A stretch of 64,000 nucleotides of DNA from Occultella aeris (GTDB taxonomy: Bacteria > Actinomycetota > Actinomycetes > Actinomycetales > Beutenbergiaceae): NCBI RefSeq assembly GCF_902703175.1, contig NZ_CACRYJ010000053.1:123470-187469 (forward strand). Reading direction: 5' to 3'. This document shows, piece by piece, positions 49,922 to 61,159 of this stretch (its first letter is position 1; every line of letters starts with the position of its first letter). Under the pieces are notes generated by a model. The model was not told the DNA's origin. It did not search any database and saw only the letters and a list, made by a program, of their open reading frames with translations. The translations under genes were made by a program, and so were the position numbers.

Positions 49922-51025
49922 TCAGACGAGCCGCGTCATCCAGCCGTAGGTGTCATCGTGCCGCCCGTACTGCAGGTCGGTGAGCAGCCCGTACAGCTCG
50001 TTCGTGACCGTCCCGGCCGCCCCGTCGCCGACGGTGAGGTCGAACCCGGTGCCCTTGAGCACACCGATGGGCGTGATCACGGCGGCCGTTCCGCACGCGA
50101 AGATCTCGGTGATCTCTCCCGACGCCACCCCGGCCTTGACCTCCTCCAGCGTGATCGCGCGCTCGTGCACGTCGTGCCCGGCGTCGGTGACCAGCTGCAG
50201 GATCGACTGGCGGGTAACGCCCTCGAGGATCGTCCCGGTCAGCGCCGGCGTGTGCACGGCACCGTCGGCGGTGACGATGAACATGTTCATCCCGCCGAGC
50301 TCCTCGAGGTAGGTGTTCGTGGCCGCATCGAGGAAGCAGACCTGCTGGCAGCCGTGCTCGTACGCCTGCTGCTGCGGGAGCAGACTGGCCGCGTAGTTCC
50401 CGCCGCACTTGGCCGCGCCGGTGCCGCCCGGCCCCGCGCGGTGGTACTCCTCGGCCACCCAGATCGAGACCGGCGTGAAGCCGGACGTGAAGTACGGCCC
50501 CGACGGCGACGCGATCACCAGGTACTCGACCCGGCGCGCCGCGCGGACGCCGAGGAATGCTTCGGAGGCGAACATGTACGGCCGCAGGTACAGCGAGGAT
50601 CCTGGCGCGTTCGGCACCCACTCCATGTCCGTACGGACCAACTGCCTGATCGAGTCGAGGAAGTCCGCCTCGCTCAGTTCCGGCAGTGCCAGCCGCCGCG
50701 CGCTCTGCGCGAACCGGGCCGCGTTCGCCTCGGGCCGGAACGCCCAGACGGTGCCGTCCTCGTGCCGGTAGGCCTTCAGCCCTTCGAAGATCTCCTGCGC
50801 GTAGTGCAGCACCGCCGCGGCCGGGTCCAGGCTGAGCGGGCCGTACGCCTCGATGCGTCGGTCGTGCCAGCCCTGATCTGTGGTCCACGTCGCGTGGGCC
50901 ATGTGATCGGAGAAGACGGTTCCGAACCCCAGCTCGATCAGCGCGGCGGCGCGCTGCTCGCGGGTGCGGGGGTGCGACGTCGGCCGCACCTCGAACGTCG
51001 TCTCCTGTTGCGTGTCGTTGCTCAT
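49922..51025 (-). CDS. ilvE: Branched-chain amino acid aminotransferase
   Basis: 367 residues, class IV PLP enzyme. It carries out the last step of Ile, Val and Leu synthesis with glutamate as donor. The PLP lysine is in GAAKCGGNYAASLLPQQQA, and LEELGGMNMF and EIFACGTAAVITPIG are further signatures. The larger actinobacterial-type N-terminus (RTREQRAAALIELGFGTVFSDHMAHATW) is present. It follows the leuB terminator, so it probably has its own promoter in 51026-51093. Confidence 0.95.
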   Translation of the reverse strand: MSNDTQQETTFEVRPTSHPRTREQRAAALIELGFGTVFSDHMAHATWTTDQGWHDRRIEAYGPLSLDPAAAVLHYAQEIFEGLKAYRHEDGTVWAFRPEANAARFAQSARRLALPELSEADFLDSIRQLVRTDMEWVPNAPGSSLYLRPYMFASEAFLGVRAARRVEYLVIASPSGPYFTSGFTPVSIWVAEEYHRAGPGGTGAAKCGGNYAASLLPQQQAYEHGCQQVCFLDAATNTYLEELGGMNMFIVTADGAVHTPALTGTILEGVTRQSILQLVTDAGHDVHERAITLEEVKAGVASGEITEIFACGTAAVITPIGVLKGTGFDLTVGDGAAGTVTNELYGLLTDLQYGRHDDTYGWMTRLV

Positions 51026-51093
51026 CGTGCCTCTCCACCGTGGGTTGCGAGTATGACGGTAGCCCTACTGGGCCGATTCCGGCGTCAGTAGGG

Positions 51094-51135
51094 TGAGCGA
51101 GGCGCGCCCCGGCAGGGGCGGGTCCGCCTCGCTCA
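51094..51135 (-). terminator. leuB terminator hairpin
   Basis: TGAGCGAGGCG (51094-51104) and CGCCTCGCTCA (51125-51135) form an 11-bp perfect stem with a second GC-rich stem inside. The right arm overlaps the leuB stop codon. It separates leuB from ilvE. Confidence 0.65.
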
Positions 51136-52176
51136 GCCGGCTACTCGGGCGGCGAGCGCGTCGCCGATCTCAACGGTGGTGCGCGGCGACCCGTCGCGCG
51201 CGGCGATGTCCGCGGTGACGGCGTCGGAGATGCGCGTGGCCTGCTCGGGCAGACCGAGGTGCTCCAGCAGCAGCGCGACGGACAGCACGGCCGCCGTCGG
51301 GTCTGCCTTGGACTGGCCGGCGATGTCCGGCGCGGAGCCGTGCACGGGCTCGAACATGGACGGGAACGCGCCGCTGGGGTTGACGTTGCCTGAGGCCGCG
51401 AGCCCGATGCCACCGGTGATCGCCGCAGCGAGGTCGGTGATGATGTCGCCGAACAGGTTGTCGGTCACGATCACGTCGAACCGGGCCGGGTCGGTGACCA
51501 TGTAGATGGTCGCCGCGTCCACGTGCGCGTAGTCGACGGCGATCTCCGGGAACTCCGCGGCGACGGCGTCCACGGTGCGCCGCCACAGGTGGCCGGCGTT
51601 GACGAGCACGTTGTGCTTGTGCACGAGGGTGAGCTTCTTGCGGGGCCGGGCCTGGGCGCGCGCGAACGCGTCCCGTACCACCCGCTCGACGCCGAACGCG
51701 GTGTTCACGCTGACCTCGGTCGCGATCTCGTGCGGCGTGCCCACCCGCAGCGCCCCGCCGTTGCCGGTGTAGGGGCCTTCGGTGCCTTCCCGCACCACCA
51801 CGAAGTCCACGTCGCCCGGGTTCGCGAGCGGCGTCGGCACCCCGGGGTACAGGCGCGAGGGGCGCAGGTTCACGTAGTGGTCCAGGGCGAACCGGAGCTT
51901 GAGCAGCAGGCCGCGCTCGAGCACGCCGCTGGGCACGGTCGGGTCCCCGACGGCGCCGAGGAGGATCGCGTCGTGCGTGCTGATCGCGGCCAGGTCGTCC
52001 TCGGTGAGCGTCTCGCCGGTCTCGTGCCAGCGCTTCGCGCCGAGCTCGAACTCCGTGCGCTCCACGGTGACGTCGCTGCCAGCCAGGACGACGTCGAGGA
52101 CCTTCAGGCCCTCGGCGACCACCTCGGGTCCGATTCCGTCACCTGCAACGACTGCGAGCTTGATGGTTCGTGCCAT
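51133..52176 (-). CDS. leuB: 3-isopropylmalate dehydrogenase
   Basis: 347 residues, NAD-dependent beta-decarboxylating dehydrogenase. [17 protein letters not shown] opens the fold. The substrate arginines lie in [20 protein letters not shown], the metal Asp residues in [15 protein letters not shown], and NAD binding in [13 protein letters not shown]. In the citramalate route the same enzyme also oxidises 3-methylmalate to 2-oxobutyrate, linking it to cimA. ATG 52176 chosen; the frame extends 9 codons more. No leuC or leuD nearby. Confidence 0.95.
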   Translation of the reverse strand: MARTIKLAVVAGDGIGPEVVAEGLKVLDVVLAGSDVTVERTEFELGAKRWHETGETLTEDDLAAISTHDAILLGAVGDPTVPSGVLERGLLLKLRFALDHYVNLRPSRLYPGVPTPLANPGDVDFVVVREGTEGPYTGNGGALRVGTPHEIATEVSVNTAFGVERVVRDAFARAQARPRKKLTLVHKHNVLVNAGHLWRRTVDAVAAEFPEIAVDYAHVDAATIYMVTDPARFDVIVTDNLFGDIITDLAAAITGGIGLAASGNVNPSGAFPSMFEPVHGSAPDIAGQSKADPTAAVLSVALLLEHLGLPEQATRISDAVTADIAARDGSPRTTVEIGDALAARVAG

Positions 52177-52318
52177 GGTTCCCAGCCTACCCATCGGTCC
52201 CACGGTATGGACATGCCGTCTCGCATGTTGACCGGAGCGTGGGGGGTGCGTCGCGTGTTCACGGCCCGACGGCGGGGGCCGCGTCGCGTCGTGAACGCCC
52301 CCGACGGCGCGGGGTCGG

Positions 52319-52780
52319 TCAGGCGGGCGGCGTGCGCCGCTTCGGCGGCTTGGGGTAGACGGCCTCGAAGCGTTCGACGAGGACCTCGGTCCCGTTGGGC
52401 AGGGGGTCGCCGCCGGGCGTCAGCCCGGCCGCCGCACCGACGCCTGCTCCGTCCCCGACCGCCTGCCGCGCCACCGCGGTGGTGCGGATGAGTACGCGGG
52501 GTTCGCCTCCGCCGTCGAGCAGGATGGAGAGGTCCCCGATCTCCGGCGCGGGCTCGTCACCCAGGTCGGCCACCGTCACCACGATCGTGGTCCGGGTGCC
52601 GGCGAGGACCTCGGCCACGAACTCGTCCGCGGTGGCGCGGTCGTCGGAGAAGGACCATGCGGGCGGCGGGATCGTGTCCCGCGGCGCCTGCCCGACGAAC
52701 AGCTCGAGCCGGGTCACCTTGCCCTTGAGCCGGGCGACGCGCCAGAACCGGTCGATCGCGTCGTCCTGCTCGGTGTCCAT
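52319..52780 (-). CDS. ASCH-domain-like protein with atypical C-terminus
   Basis: 153 residues. The first 100 match small actinobacterial ASCH-domain proteins: [48 protein letters not shown] and [24 protein letters not shown]. The normal ending with the AEGEGD and WRxxHxxFF segments is missing and replaced by a Gly/Ala-rich run and [21 protein letters not shown] domains bind RNA or nucleotides. On the same strand as leuB but 142 bases away, with an inverted repeat (GTTCACG/CGTGAAC, 52257-52296) between them. Confidence 0.65.
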   Translation of the reverse strand: MDTEQDDAIDRFWRVARLKGKVTRLELFVGQAPRDTIPPPAWSFSDDRATADEFVAEVLAGTRTTIVVTVADLGDEPAPEIGDLSILLDGGGEPRVLIRTTAVARQAVGDGAGVGAAAGLTPGGDPLPNGTEVLVERFEAVYPKPPKRRTPPA

Positions 52781-52908
52781 CCGGCCAGTCTGCCGTACGC
52801 GTCGGTGCCCGGGTCACACCCGCGGACGAGACGCACTCCGCCCTGCGGCGTATCGACAGGGTGGCGCGGATGCGGAACGCTGGGTTCACCATCGTTGAAG
52901 GAGTGCCC

Positions 52909-53322
52909 GTGAGCCAGAACCCGCCATACACCCCGCCGCCCGGCGCCCCGTACCAGCCGCCGGCCAACGACAGCAGCAACAAGACGATCGCGATCCTGGC
53001 GCACCTGTCCCCCATCATCGCCATGGTCCTGTCCGCCGGACTCATCAGTTTCCTGGGGCCGCTGCTGGTGTGGCTGATCTGGAAGGACCGCGGCCCGCTG
53101 GTCCGCAACGCCGCCGCGAGCGCGTTCAACTTCAACATCACGGTGTGGGTGGTGACGATCGTCGGGTGGATCTGCTTCATCACGATCGTCCTGATCCCGC
53201 TCGCGATCGTTCTCTGGGCGGTCGTCTGGATCGCCCAGATCGTGCTCTCGATCATCGGCGCGATGCGCGCCAGCAACGGCGAGGTGTACCGCTACCCGTT
53301 CCAGGTGCCGATCCTGAAATGA
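52909..53322 (+). CDS. DUF4870 membrane protein
   Basis: 137 residues. A Pro-rich N-terminus (NPPYTPPPGAPYQPP) precedes a DUF4870 unit: NKTIAILAHLSPIIAMVLSAG, then GPLLVWLIWKDRGPLVRNAAASAFNF, and two more helices. GAAGGAG precedes GTG 52909 by five bases. Such small proteins are common in actinobacteria and often lie near cell-envelope genes. Function unknown. Confidence 0.85.
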   Translation: MSQNPPYTPPPGAPYQPPANDSSNKTIAILAHLSPIIAMVLSAGLISFLGPLLVWLIWKDRGPLVRNAAASAFNFNITVWVVTIVGWICFITIVLIPLAIVLWAVVWIAQIVLSIIGAMRASNGEVYRYPFQVPILK

Positions 53323-53338
53323 GCGCCGGGCGGCCGGC

Positions 53339-53932
53339 TCAGAGGGTGCCGGTCGCCCGTAGCGGGAGCAGGATCAGGAAGGCGGCCCAGCTCCCGATGC
53401 TGAGCCAGAGGTTCACGGTCAGCATGCCAACGGTCTCGCCTATCGCGGGCGGCACGAACCACCGCGCCCGGTCGAAGGACTCGATGTGGTTGTTCACGTG
53501 GTCCGGGATCGTGATCACCCCCCACAGCGCGCGCAGGCGGCGAATCAGCCGCAGGCCGCCGCGCTCGGCGAGGTCGGCTATCCGCGCCAGGATCTCGAGC
53601 GAGACGTCCATGAGGTCGAAGAGCCCGGTGAACTGCGTCGCCAGTTCGGCCCTGTCGTCGGCGGCCCGCCAGTACTGCCGGACCCGGTGCAGGAACAGGA
53701 CCGAGAACACGGCACCCGCGAGCGCCAGCGCGAGCAGGATCAGTCGGGTCCAGCCGTCGGCACCGACGGCGATCCAGGCGATCCCGATCAGCGGCACGAC
53801 CGGTACCAGGCCGTAGAGGACGGCCGGGATCCGCAGGATCCGGAGCGCCACGGTCAATGGCCCGGACACCTGCGCGGCCGCCTCGTAGGCGGCCGTCCGC
53901 TCCGGATCGCGCTCCGACACAGACTCAGTCAT
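53339..53932 (-). CDS. Membrane protein, unknown
   Basis: 197 residues with hydrophobic segments near 31-50, 55-75 and 165-190, and an amphipathic middle (VRQYWRAADDRAELATQFTGLFDLMD, then ILARIADLAERGGLRLIRRLRAL). ATG 53932 chosen. No domain recognised. Convergent with the DUF4870 gene, 16 bases apart; the large hairpin at 53966-54034 lies just upstream. Confidence 0.7.
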   Translation of the reverse strand: MTESVSERDPERTAAYEAAAQVSGPLTVALRILRIPAVLYGLVPVVPLIGIAWIAVGADGWTRLILLALALAGAVFSVLFLHRVRQYWRAADDRAELATQFTGLFDLMDVSLEILARIADLAERGGLRLIRRLRALWGVITIPDHVNNHIESFDRARWFVPPAIGETVGMLTVNLWLSIGSWAAFLILLPLRATGTL

Positions 53933-53965
53933 GGGCCGAATCCTAGCCAGCCCGCCCGACACGCT

Positions 53966-54034
53966 TGAGACCGGACACCTCCCCCTGGACGGCCCCAATG
54001 GAATGGGCCGTCCCGGGGAAGGTGTCCGGTCTCA
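53966..54034. terminator. Large inverted repeat downstream of ilvC
   Basis: Arms 53966-53995 and 54005-54034, 30 bases each, match at 28 positions around a 9-base loop; the outer 15 bases (TGAGACCGGACACCT) are perfect. It lies 106 bases past the ilvC stop and works in either direction on paper. It is probably the terminator of the ilvC transcript. Its size is well above a normal terminator. Confidence 0.7.
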
Positions 54035-54049
54035 GTGGCGAAGAGGGAG

Positions 54050-54075
54050 CGTCAGCGTCCGGCGCTTCCCTCGGT
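54050..54075. repeat. 26-bp direct repeat, copy in the ilvC 3' flank
   Basis: Identical to 54139-54164, which covers the last codons and stop of ilvC. It reads as the same TEGSAGR-stop on the minus strand but lies 89 bases downstream of the real end, out of frame with ilvC. Confidence 0.85.
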
Positions 54076-54138
54076 ACATATCACTCGGGAAGACACCTCC
54101 CGCTGACCACGCCGACCGCTCGTGCCTCGGGTCAGCTC

Positions 54139-55759
<1,621 letters not shown>

Positions 55760-55770
55760 CGTCTGTGGCC

Positions 55771-57615
55771 TCACTCGTCACGATCGAACGCCGGGCCGAT
55801 GCCCTGCGCGTACTGGATGTCGTCGTTGCTCACGCCGGAGGGCACCATCGGCCACACCATGGCGTCGCGGCTGACCACGAAGTCCACGACCACGGGGCGG
55901 TCGTCGATCTCCTGCGCCTTGCGGATCGTCGCGTCGACATCCTTCGCGTTGTCGCACCGCAGGCCGACGCACCCGTACGCCTCGGCGAGCTTGACGAAGT
56001 CCGGGATGCGGGCCGTCTCGTGGCCGGTGTTCAGGTCCGTGTTGGAGTACCGCTGGTCGTAGAACAGCGTCTGCCACTGGCGGACCATCCCGAGCGAGGA
56101 GTTGTTGATGATCGCGACCTTGATCGGGATGTCGTCGAGGGCGCAGGTGGCCAGTTCCTGGTTGGTCATCTGGAAGCAGCCGTCGCCGTCGACCGCCCAC
56201 ACTGTCTTGTCCGGGGCGCCGACCTTCGCGCCCATCGCCGCCGGCACCGCGTAGCCCATGGTGCCCAGCCCGCCGGAGTTCAGCCACGTGCGTGGGTGCT
56301 CGTAGCGGATGAACTGCGCCGCCCACATCTGGTGCTGGCCGACACCGGCCGCGAAGATGGTCTCCGGGCCGGAGATCTCGCCGAGCCGGGAGATCACGTA
56401 CTGCGGGGCGAGCAGGCCGTCCTCGGTGGGCGACCAGCCGAGCGGGTAGGTGGCGCGCAGCTCGTCGATCGTGTGCCACCACCCCTCCAGGTCCGGCTTC
56501 CCGTGCTGGGTCTGCTCCTGGGCGAGCTCGACGGTCAGGTCCGCGAGCACGTCCTTGAGGTCCCCGACGATCGGCACGTCCGCGAACCGGTTCTTGGAGA
56601 TCTCGGCGGGGTCGATGTCCGCGTGCACGACCGTGGCACCCGGCGCGAAACTGTCCAGCCGGCCGGTGACGCGGTCGTCGAACCGGGCCCCGAGGGCGAC
56701 CACGAGGTCCGCCTTCTGGAGTGCGGCCACCGCGGGGACGGTGCCGTGCATCCCGGGCATCCCGACGTTCTGCGGGTGCGAGTCGGGCAGCGCACCACGC
56801 GCCATCAGCGTGGTGACGACGGCCGCGCCGGAGAGGTTGGTCAGCTCGATCAGTTCGGCCGAGGCGTTCGCGCGGATCACACCGCCGCCGACGTACAGCA
56901 CCGGACGGCGGGCGGTCGCCAGCAGCCGGGCCGCTTCCTTGATCTGCTTGATGTGCGGCTTGGTGATCGGGTGGTAGCCGGGGATGTCCAGCTCGGCGGG
57001 CGGCCAGGTGAAGGACGTCTCCGACTGCATGGCGCTCTTGGCGATGTCGACCAGCACAGGGCCGGGGCGGCCGGTGGAGGCGATGTGGAACGCCTCCGCG
57101 ATCCGGGCCGGGATCTCGCTGGGGTCGGTGACCAGGAAGGAGTGCTTCGTGATCGGCATCGTGATGCCGACGATGTCCGCCTCCTGGAAGGCGTCCGTCC
57201 CGATCAGGGAGGCGCCGACCTGCCCGGTGATCGCCACCATCGGCACCGAGTCCATGTGCGCGTCGGCGATGGGCGTGACGAGGTTGGTGGCGCCGGGTCC
57301 GGAGGTCGCCATGCAGACCCCGACCCTTCCGGTGGCCGCCGCATAGCCCGCGGCGGCGTGGCCGGCGCCCTGCTCGTGGCGGACCAGGACGTGGCGGATC
57401 GAGGAGTCGAAGAGCGGGTCGTAGACCGGGAGGATGGCGCCGCCCGGGATCCCGAAGATGACGTCGGCACCGACGGACTCCAGGGACCGGACCACCGAGG
57501 CGGCCCCGGTCATCACCTCACCGACGACCGCGGGCGCGGCATTCGGTGCGGCTGCGGCCAGCGCCGGCTTGGGCGGCTGCGAACGAGGCGGCGTGGGATG
57601 CGGCACGTGTGCCAT
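55771..57615 (-). CDS. ilvB: Acetolactate synthase large (catalytic) subunit
   Basis: 614 residues, thiamine-diphosphate enzyme. It condenses two pyruvates, or pyruvate and 2-oxobutyrate. The catalytic Glu is in [15 protein letters not shown]; the ThDP motif runs from [13 protein letters not shown] to [18 protein letters not shown] 57615 follows GGAGGAG; the longer frame would start inside the terminator region. The first 35 residues are Pro/Ala-rich and lie ahead of the normal fold. Transcription is controlled by the leader peptide and attenuator at 57656-57771. Confidence 0.97.
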   Translation of the reverse strand: MAHVPHPTPPRSQPPKPALAAAAPNAAPAVVGEVMTGAASVVRSLESVGADVIFGIPGGAILPVYDPLFDSSIRHVLVRHEQGAGHAAAGYAAATGRVGVCMATSGPGATNLVTPIADAHMDSVPMVAITGQVGASLIGTDAFQEADIVGITMPITKHSFLVTDPSEIPARIAEAFHIASTGRPGPVLVDIAKSAMQSETSFTWPPAELDIPGYHPITKPHIKQIKEAARLLATARRPVLYVGGGVIRANASAELIELTNLSGAAVVTTLMARGALPDSHPQNVGMPGMHGTVPAVAALQKADLVVALGARFDDRVTGRLDSFAPGATVVHADIDPAEISKNRFADVPIVGDLKDVLADLTVELAQEQTQHGKPDLEGWWHTIDELRATYPLGWSPTEDGLLAPQYVISRLGEISGPETIFAAGVGQHQMWAAQFIRYEHPRTWLNSGGLGTMGYAVPAAMGAKVGAPDKTVWAVDGDGCFQMTNQELATCALDDIPIKVAIINNSSLGMVRQWQTLFYDQRYSNTDLNTGHETARIPDFVKLAEAYGCVGLRCDNAKDVDATIRKAQEIDDRPVVVDFVVSRDAMVWPMVPSGVSNDDIQYAQGIGPAFDRDE

Positions 57616-57655
57616 CGCTCCTCCTGTGCTCTCTCTTGCATGGGTGTGGGCAAAC

Positions 57656-57690
57656 AAAAACCCCTCGTGCCCAGGGGGCGGTCGAGGGGT
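57656..57690 (-). terminator. Attenuator terminator before ilvB
   Basis: On the minus strand CCCCTCG (57689-57683) pairs with CGAGGGG (57667-57661), and TTTTT follows: an intrinsic terminator 41 bases before the ilvB ATG and 25 bases after the leader-peptide stop. Confidence 0.85.
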
Positions 57691-57714
57691 GCGCGCTCAG
57701 TGCAGGATCGTCGA

Positions 57715-57771
57715 TCAGACGGTCGCGTGAGCGCGCCCGGTAAGTACTACGACGATCGCCGAACTGAACAT
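57715..57771 (-). CDS. Ile/Val/Leu leader peptide of the ilvB attenuator
   Basis: An 18-residue ORF, MFSSAIVVVLTGRAHATV, with the run Ile-Val-Val-Val-Leu. Leader peptides of this kind precede ilvB in many actinobacteria and act by ribosome stalling. A possible promoter, TACTAT at 57784-57779, would put the RNA 5' end at or next to the ATG, i.e. leaderless translation. Confidence 0.8.
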   Translation of the reverse strand: MFSSAIVVVLTGRAHATV

Positions 57772-57778
57772 GTTCCAG

Positions 57779-57808
57779 ATAGTAGCCCCGGCTCACGCGA
57801 TCCGTCAC
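57779..57808 (-). promoter_or_regulatory. Possible ilvB promoter
   Basis: On the minus strand GTGACG (57808-57803) and TACTAT (57784-57779) are 18 bases apart, or TGACGG and TACTAT 17 apart. The predicted start falls at about 57771-57773, at the leader ATG. The remaining 57809-57892 shows no feature. Confidence 0.5.
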
Positions 57809-57892
57809 ATCCATCCAGGTCACGTCTCACATATTGGGCCACGCGGCCACATCTTGGACGGTCCAGGGCTCGGCGCCCGGAGGCCGACCCGG

Positions 57893-58567
57893 TCAGTCCC
57901 GGGGCCGCCCGAACGCGGTGCACACGCAGGCCTCGTTGCCCTCGGGGTCGGCGAGCACCCAGAACGACGGCGCCGAGTGCGCACTGACCAGCGCTCCGCC
58001 GGCGTCCAGGGCGGCCTGCACCCGGGCCTCGGCGGCGTCGAGTGGCACCCACACGTCGATGTGGATCCGGTTGCGCTGTGGGCGCGGGGCGTCCATCTGC
58101 TGGAACCAGACGGCGGGATTGCCGTTCACCGGGTCCCCCAGCGCGTCCGCGTCGCCCTCGAACTCGGGCGGCATGTCGTCGTCGTAGCCGAGGACGGCCC
58201 GCCAGAACGGCAGCACGGCGGGGATGTCGAGCGCGTCGATCGCGATCTCCTGTACGGAGACCAGCGCCGGCTCCGGGGTCAGGCCGAGCTCAGCGGCGAT
58301 CGCGCTGATCGTACGGGCCAGGTCGACGTCCAGCTCGGTGAGCCCGTCCGCCGAGTGGGTGGTGAGCACGACCGAGGTCCGGAAGTACCGCAGATCCAGG
58401 TCCGGGTGGTGGTCGGCCGCGTCCGCCGCCGCGCCCACCCGGGTCGCGAACGCGATGCCCTCGGCCAGCGACCCGGTCCGGAAGGTCGCGTGCAACGAGC
58501 GGATCAGCACCCGCCAGTCCTCGAGGCCGTCGAGTTCGGAAACTTCCTCAGCCGTCAGGGTGTCCAT
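57893..58567 (-). CDS. Pterin-carbinolamine-dehydratase/VOC fusion protein
   Basis: 224 residues. Residues about 1-95 resemble a 4a-hydroxytetrahydrobiopterin dehydratase domain (ATRVGAAADAADHHPDLDLRYF, then VVLTTHSADGLTELDVDLAR) with its HH pair. Residues about 105-220 are a VOC module (IDALDIPAVLPFWRAVLGYDDD, NRIHIDVWVPLDAAEARVQA, and FWVLADPEGNEACVC). This fusion recurs in actinobacteria. Its substrate is unknown and there are no aromatic amino acid hydroxylases nearby. ATG 58567 chosen. Confidence 0.82.
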   Translation of the reverse strand: MDTLTAEEVSELDGLEDWRVLIRSLHATFRTGSLAEGIAFATRVGAAADAADHHPDLDLRYFRTSVVLTTHSADGLTELDVDLARTISAIAAELGLTPEPALVSVQEIAIDALDIPAVLPFWRAVLGYDDDMPPEFEGDADALGDPVNGNPAVWFQQMDAPRPQRNRIHIDVWVPLDAAEARVQAALDAGGALVSAHSAPSFWVLADPEGNEACVCTAFGRPRD

Positions 58568-58688
58568 GCCTCTAGGCTGCCACCGCAACCGGCCACCGGC
58601 GAGGGCAGGCGCGTCCTGCTCACCTGGCGGTCCGGTCGGACGGCGATGCGCGCCGTCCGACCGGGCTCACATTCGAGGCGGAGCCGGC

Positions 58689-60434
58689 TCAGGAAAGCAC
58701 GGCCCCCTGCGATGCCGAGCCGACGAGCTTGGCGTACTTGGCCAGGACGCCCCGCTTGAAGGCGTGGTCGAGCGGCGCCCAGCCCTGCTTGCGGGCCTCG
58801 AGCTCGGCGGGGTCGACGAGCAGGTCGAGCGTCTTGTTGGCCACGTCCAGACGGATCGGGTCGCCGTCCCGTACGAACGCGATCGGGCCGCCGTCGACCG
58901 CCTCGGGAGCCACGTGCCCGACGCACAGCCCGGTGGTGCCGCCGGAGAATCGGCCGTCGGTGAGCAGCAGCACGGTCTTGCCGAGCCCGGCGCCCTTGAT
59001 GGCACCGGTGATCGCCAGCATCTCGCGCATCCCAGGACCACCCTTGGGGCCCTCGTACCGGATCACCACGACGTCGCCGTCGGTGATCGTGCCGTCCTCG
59101 AGCGCATCGAGCGCGGCGCGCTCCCGCTCGAACACGCGGGCGGTGCCCTCGAACACGTCGTCGTCGAAGCCCGCGGACTTGACCACGGCGCCGTCCGGGG
59201 CGAGCGAGCCGCCGAGGATCGTGATGCCGCCGGTGTGGTGGATCGGGTTGTCCAGGGCGCGCAGGATCTTGCCGTCCGGGTCCGGCGGGTTGATGTCCGC
59301 GAGGTTCTCCGCGACGGTCTTGCCGGTCACGGTGAGCGCGTCGCCGTGGATCAGGCCGGCGTCCAGAAGCGCCTTCATGATCACGGGCACACCGCCGATG
59401 CGGTCCACGTCGTACATCACGTAGCGGCCGAACGGCTTGAGGTCACCCAGGTGCGGAACCTTCGCAGCGATCCGGTCGAAGTCCGCGAGCGTCAGATCCA
59501 CCTCCGCCTCGTTCGCGATGGCGAGCAGGTGCAGCACCGCGTTCGTGGACCCACCGAACGCCATCACCACGGCGATCGCGTTCTCGAACGCCTTCTTGGT
59601 CATGATGTCGCGTGCGGTGATGCCCTTGCGGAGCATCTCGACGACCGCCTCGCCGGAGAGGTGGGCGAAGTTGTCTCGGCGCCGGTCGGCCGACGGCGGC
59701 GCGGCCGATCCCGGCAGGGACATGCCCATCGCCTCGGCCACGGAGGCCATCGTGTTCGCGGTGTACATACCGCCGCAGGCACCTTCACCGGGGCAGATGG
59801 CCCGCTCGATCCGGTCCAGGTCTCCCTTGCTCATCAGGCCGCGGGAGCATGCGCCGACCGCCTCGAAGGCGTCGATCAGGGTGACGTCCTTCTCGGTGCC
59901 GTCCTCGAGCTTGACCCAGCCCGGCATGATCGAGCCGGCGTAGAGGAACACGCTGGCCAGGTCCAGGCGGGCGGCGGCCATGAGCATGCCCGGCAGCGAC
60001 TTGTCGCAGCCGGCCAGCAGCACCGACCCGTCCAGCCGCTCCGCCATCATGACGGCCTCGACCGAGTCCGCGATGATGTCGCGGGACACCAGTGAGAAGT
60101 GCATCCCCTCGTGGCCCATCGAGATGCCGTCGGAGACGGAGATGGTGCCGAACTGCAGCGGGTAGCCGCCACCGGAGTGCACCCCCTCCTTCGCACCCTG
60201 GGCGAGCCGGTCCAGGGACAGGTTGCACGGCGTGATCTCGTTCCAGGAGCTGGCGATGCCGATCTGGGGTTTGACCCAGTCGCCGTCACCCATGCCGACG
60301 GCGCGCAGCATCCCGCGCGACGCCGTGGCCTCGATGCCGTCGGTGACCTGCCGGCTGCGCGGCTTGATGTCCGGAGTACTGGGGGTGCTACCCCCGGGCC
60401 CTGCGGTGGTGGGAGCAGTCATGCTTCGGATCAT
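58689..60434 (-). CDS. ilvD: Dihydroxy-acid dehydratase
   Basis: 581 residues. It dehydrates dihydroxyisovalerate and dihydroxymethylvalerate to the keto acids. The Fe-S cluster cysteines are in [27 protein letters not shown] and [40 protein letters not shown] is the C-terminal signature. ATG 60434 follows GGAG by four bases; ATG 60422, four codons later, is possible. It is separated from ilvB by the fusion gene, so it is probably transcribed on its own. Confidence 0.97.
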   Translation of the reverse strand: MIRSMTAPTTAGPGGSTPSTPDIKPRSRQVTDGIEATASRGMLRAVGMGDGDWVKPQIGIASSWNEITPCNLSLDRLAQGAKEGVHSGGGYPLQFGTISVSDGISMGHEGMHFSLVSRDIIADSVEAVMMAERLDGSVLLAGCDKSLPGMLMAAARLDLASVFLYAGSIMPGWVKLEDGTEKDVTLIDAFEAVGACSRGLMSKGDLDRIERAICPGEGACGGMYTANTMASVAEAMGMSLPGSAAPPSADRRRDNFAHLSGEAVVEMLRKGITARDIMTKKAFENAIAVVMAFGGSTNAVLHLLAIANEAEVDLTLADFDRIAAKVPHLGDLKPFGRYVMYDVDRIGGVPVIMKALLDAGLIHGDALTVTGKTVAENLADINPPDPDGKILRALDNPIHHTGGITILGGSLAPDGAVVKSAGFDDDVFEGTARVFERERAALDALEDGTITDGDVVVIRYEGPKGGPGMREMLAITGAIKGAGLGKTVLLLTDGRFSGGTTGLCVGHVAPEAVDGGPIAFVRDGDPIRLDVANKTLDLLVDPAELEARKQGWAPLDHAFKRGVLAKYAKLVGSASQGAVLS

Positions 60435-60636
60435 AGGACTCCGACGGCGATGCCGGCGCCGCTGGTCACCTCGCGGACCGCAGCACTGACGCTCGGAGCA
60501 GTTCTCGGCCATGATGTGGGGAGGCTCACAATGCGCCGGTGCCGCCGCCGGGACTTCCGGCCCGGGTCCGGCCCACACCGGTGCGAAACGATCAGGGCAT
60601 CCGATCCAACAGCAGCTCACAACGAGGGGAACTCAC

Positions 60637-61146
60637 ATGAGCACCGACAGCACCACCACTGGAACCACCAGCCCGTCCGCCGCCACCGGTGGGGCCGCGA
60701 AGTTCGCCAGACTCACCGGATTGATCCTGCTCATCGCGGGCATCGTGTTCGTCCTCGCCGGAGGCACCACCTGGGTCGTCGTGACCTCCCAGCTGCAGGC
60801 CGAGGAGATCACGATCTCCGACGACGCCCGTTGGTTCGCCGGTCAGCAGGTGGGTGGTCCGTTCACCGCGTACTCGCAGGCCGACATCATCAACACCCAC
60901 GCCCTGCACGCTACGGACGGTCGCACCTACGCCGAACTCGGCGCCGACATGGCCCAGGTCGAGGAGGGCAGCGCCGAGTACGAGGAACTCGCGGCCCAGC
61001 GCACCACCGTCATGAACGCCTCGTTCCTGCGTGCCTCTCTGTTCACCTCGGTGGTCGCCTATGGTGTCGCTGCGCTGGTCGTCGGCCTGGGCGTGCTGCT
61101 CGGGTTCGCCGGTGTCGCGTTCCGCAAGCTCGGCGCCACCGCCTGA
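60637..61146 (+). CDS. Membrane protein (often mislabelled LigA dioxygenase)
   Basis: 169 residues. A Ser/Thr-rich N-terminus leads into a membrane helix near 27-50 (LTGLILLIAGIVFVLAGGTTWVVV), an 85-residue outer region (ADIINTHALHATDGRTYAEL) and a final helix near 135-160 (VVAYGVAALVVGLGVLLGF). Homologues in databases sometimes carry the name aromatic ring-opening dioxygenase LigA, but no metal-binding or catalytic motif of that enzyme is present. GAGGGGA precedes ATG 60637. Followed by a strong terminator. Confidence 0.78.
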   Translation: MSTDSTTTGTTSPSAATGGAAKFARLTGLILLIAGIVFVLAGGTTWVVVTSQLQAEEITISDDARWFAGQQVGGPFTAYSQADIINTHALHATDGRTYAELGADMAQVEEGSAEYEELAAQRTTVMNASFLRASLFTSVVAYGVAALVVGLGVLLGFAGVAFRKLGATA

Positions 61147-61159
61147 GTCACGACCCAAC

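Noticed and set aside
52120..52226. Trp-rich short frame upstream of and into leuB, as a possible attenuator leader
   Set aside because: It has Trp rather than Leu, Ile or Val codons, runs into leuB itself, and no terminator follows it.
55765..57987. 740-residue plus-strand open frame opposite ilvB
   Set aside because: High-GC antisense artefact; low-complexity Arg/Gly/Asp/Val protein with no domain, while ilvB on the other strand is unmistakable.
60435..60512. Cys-containing in-frame extension ahead of ilvD (CSERQCC) as a cysteine-sensing leader
   Set aside because: No stop codon before ilvD, so it is not a separate leader ORF, and GGAG supports the internal ATG. It could still be looked at, but evidence is thin.
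60637..61146. Aromatic ring-opening dioxygenase LigA
   Set aside because: Database name only; the protein is a two-helix membrane protein without any dioxygenase motif.
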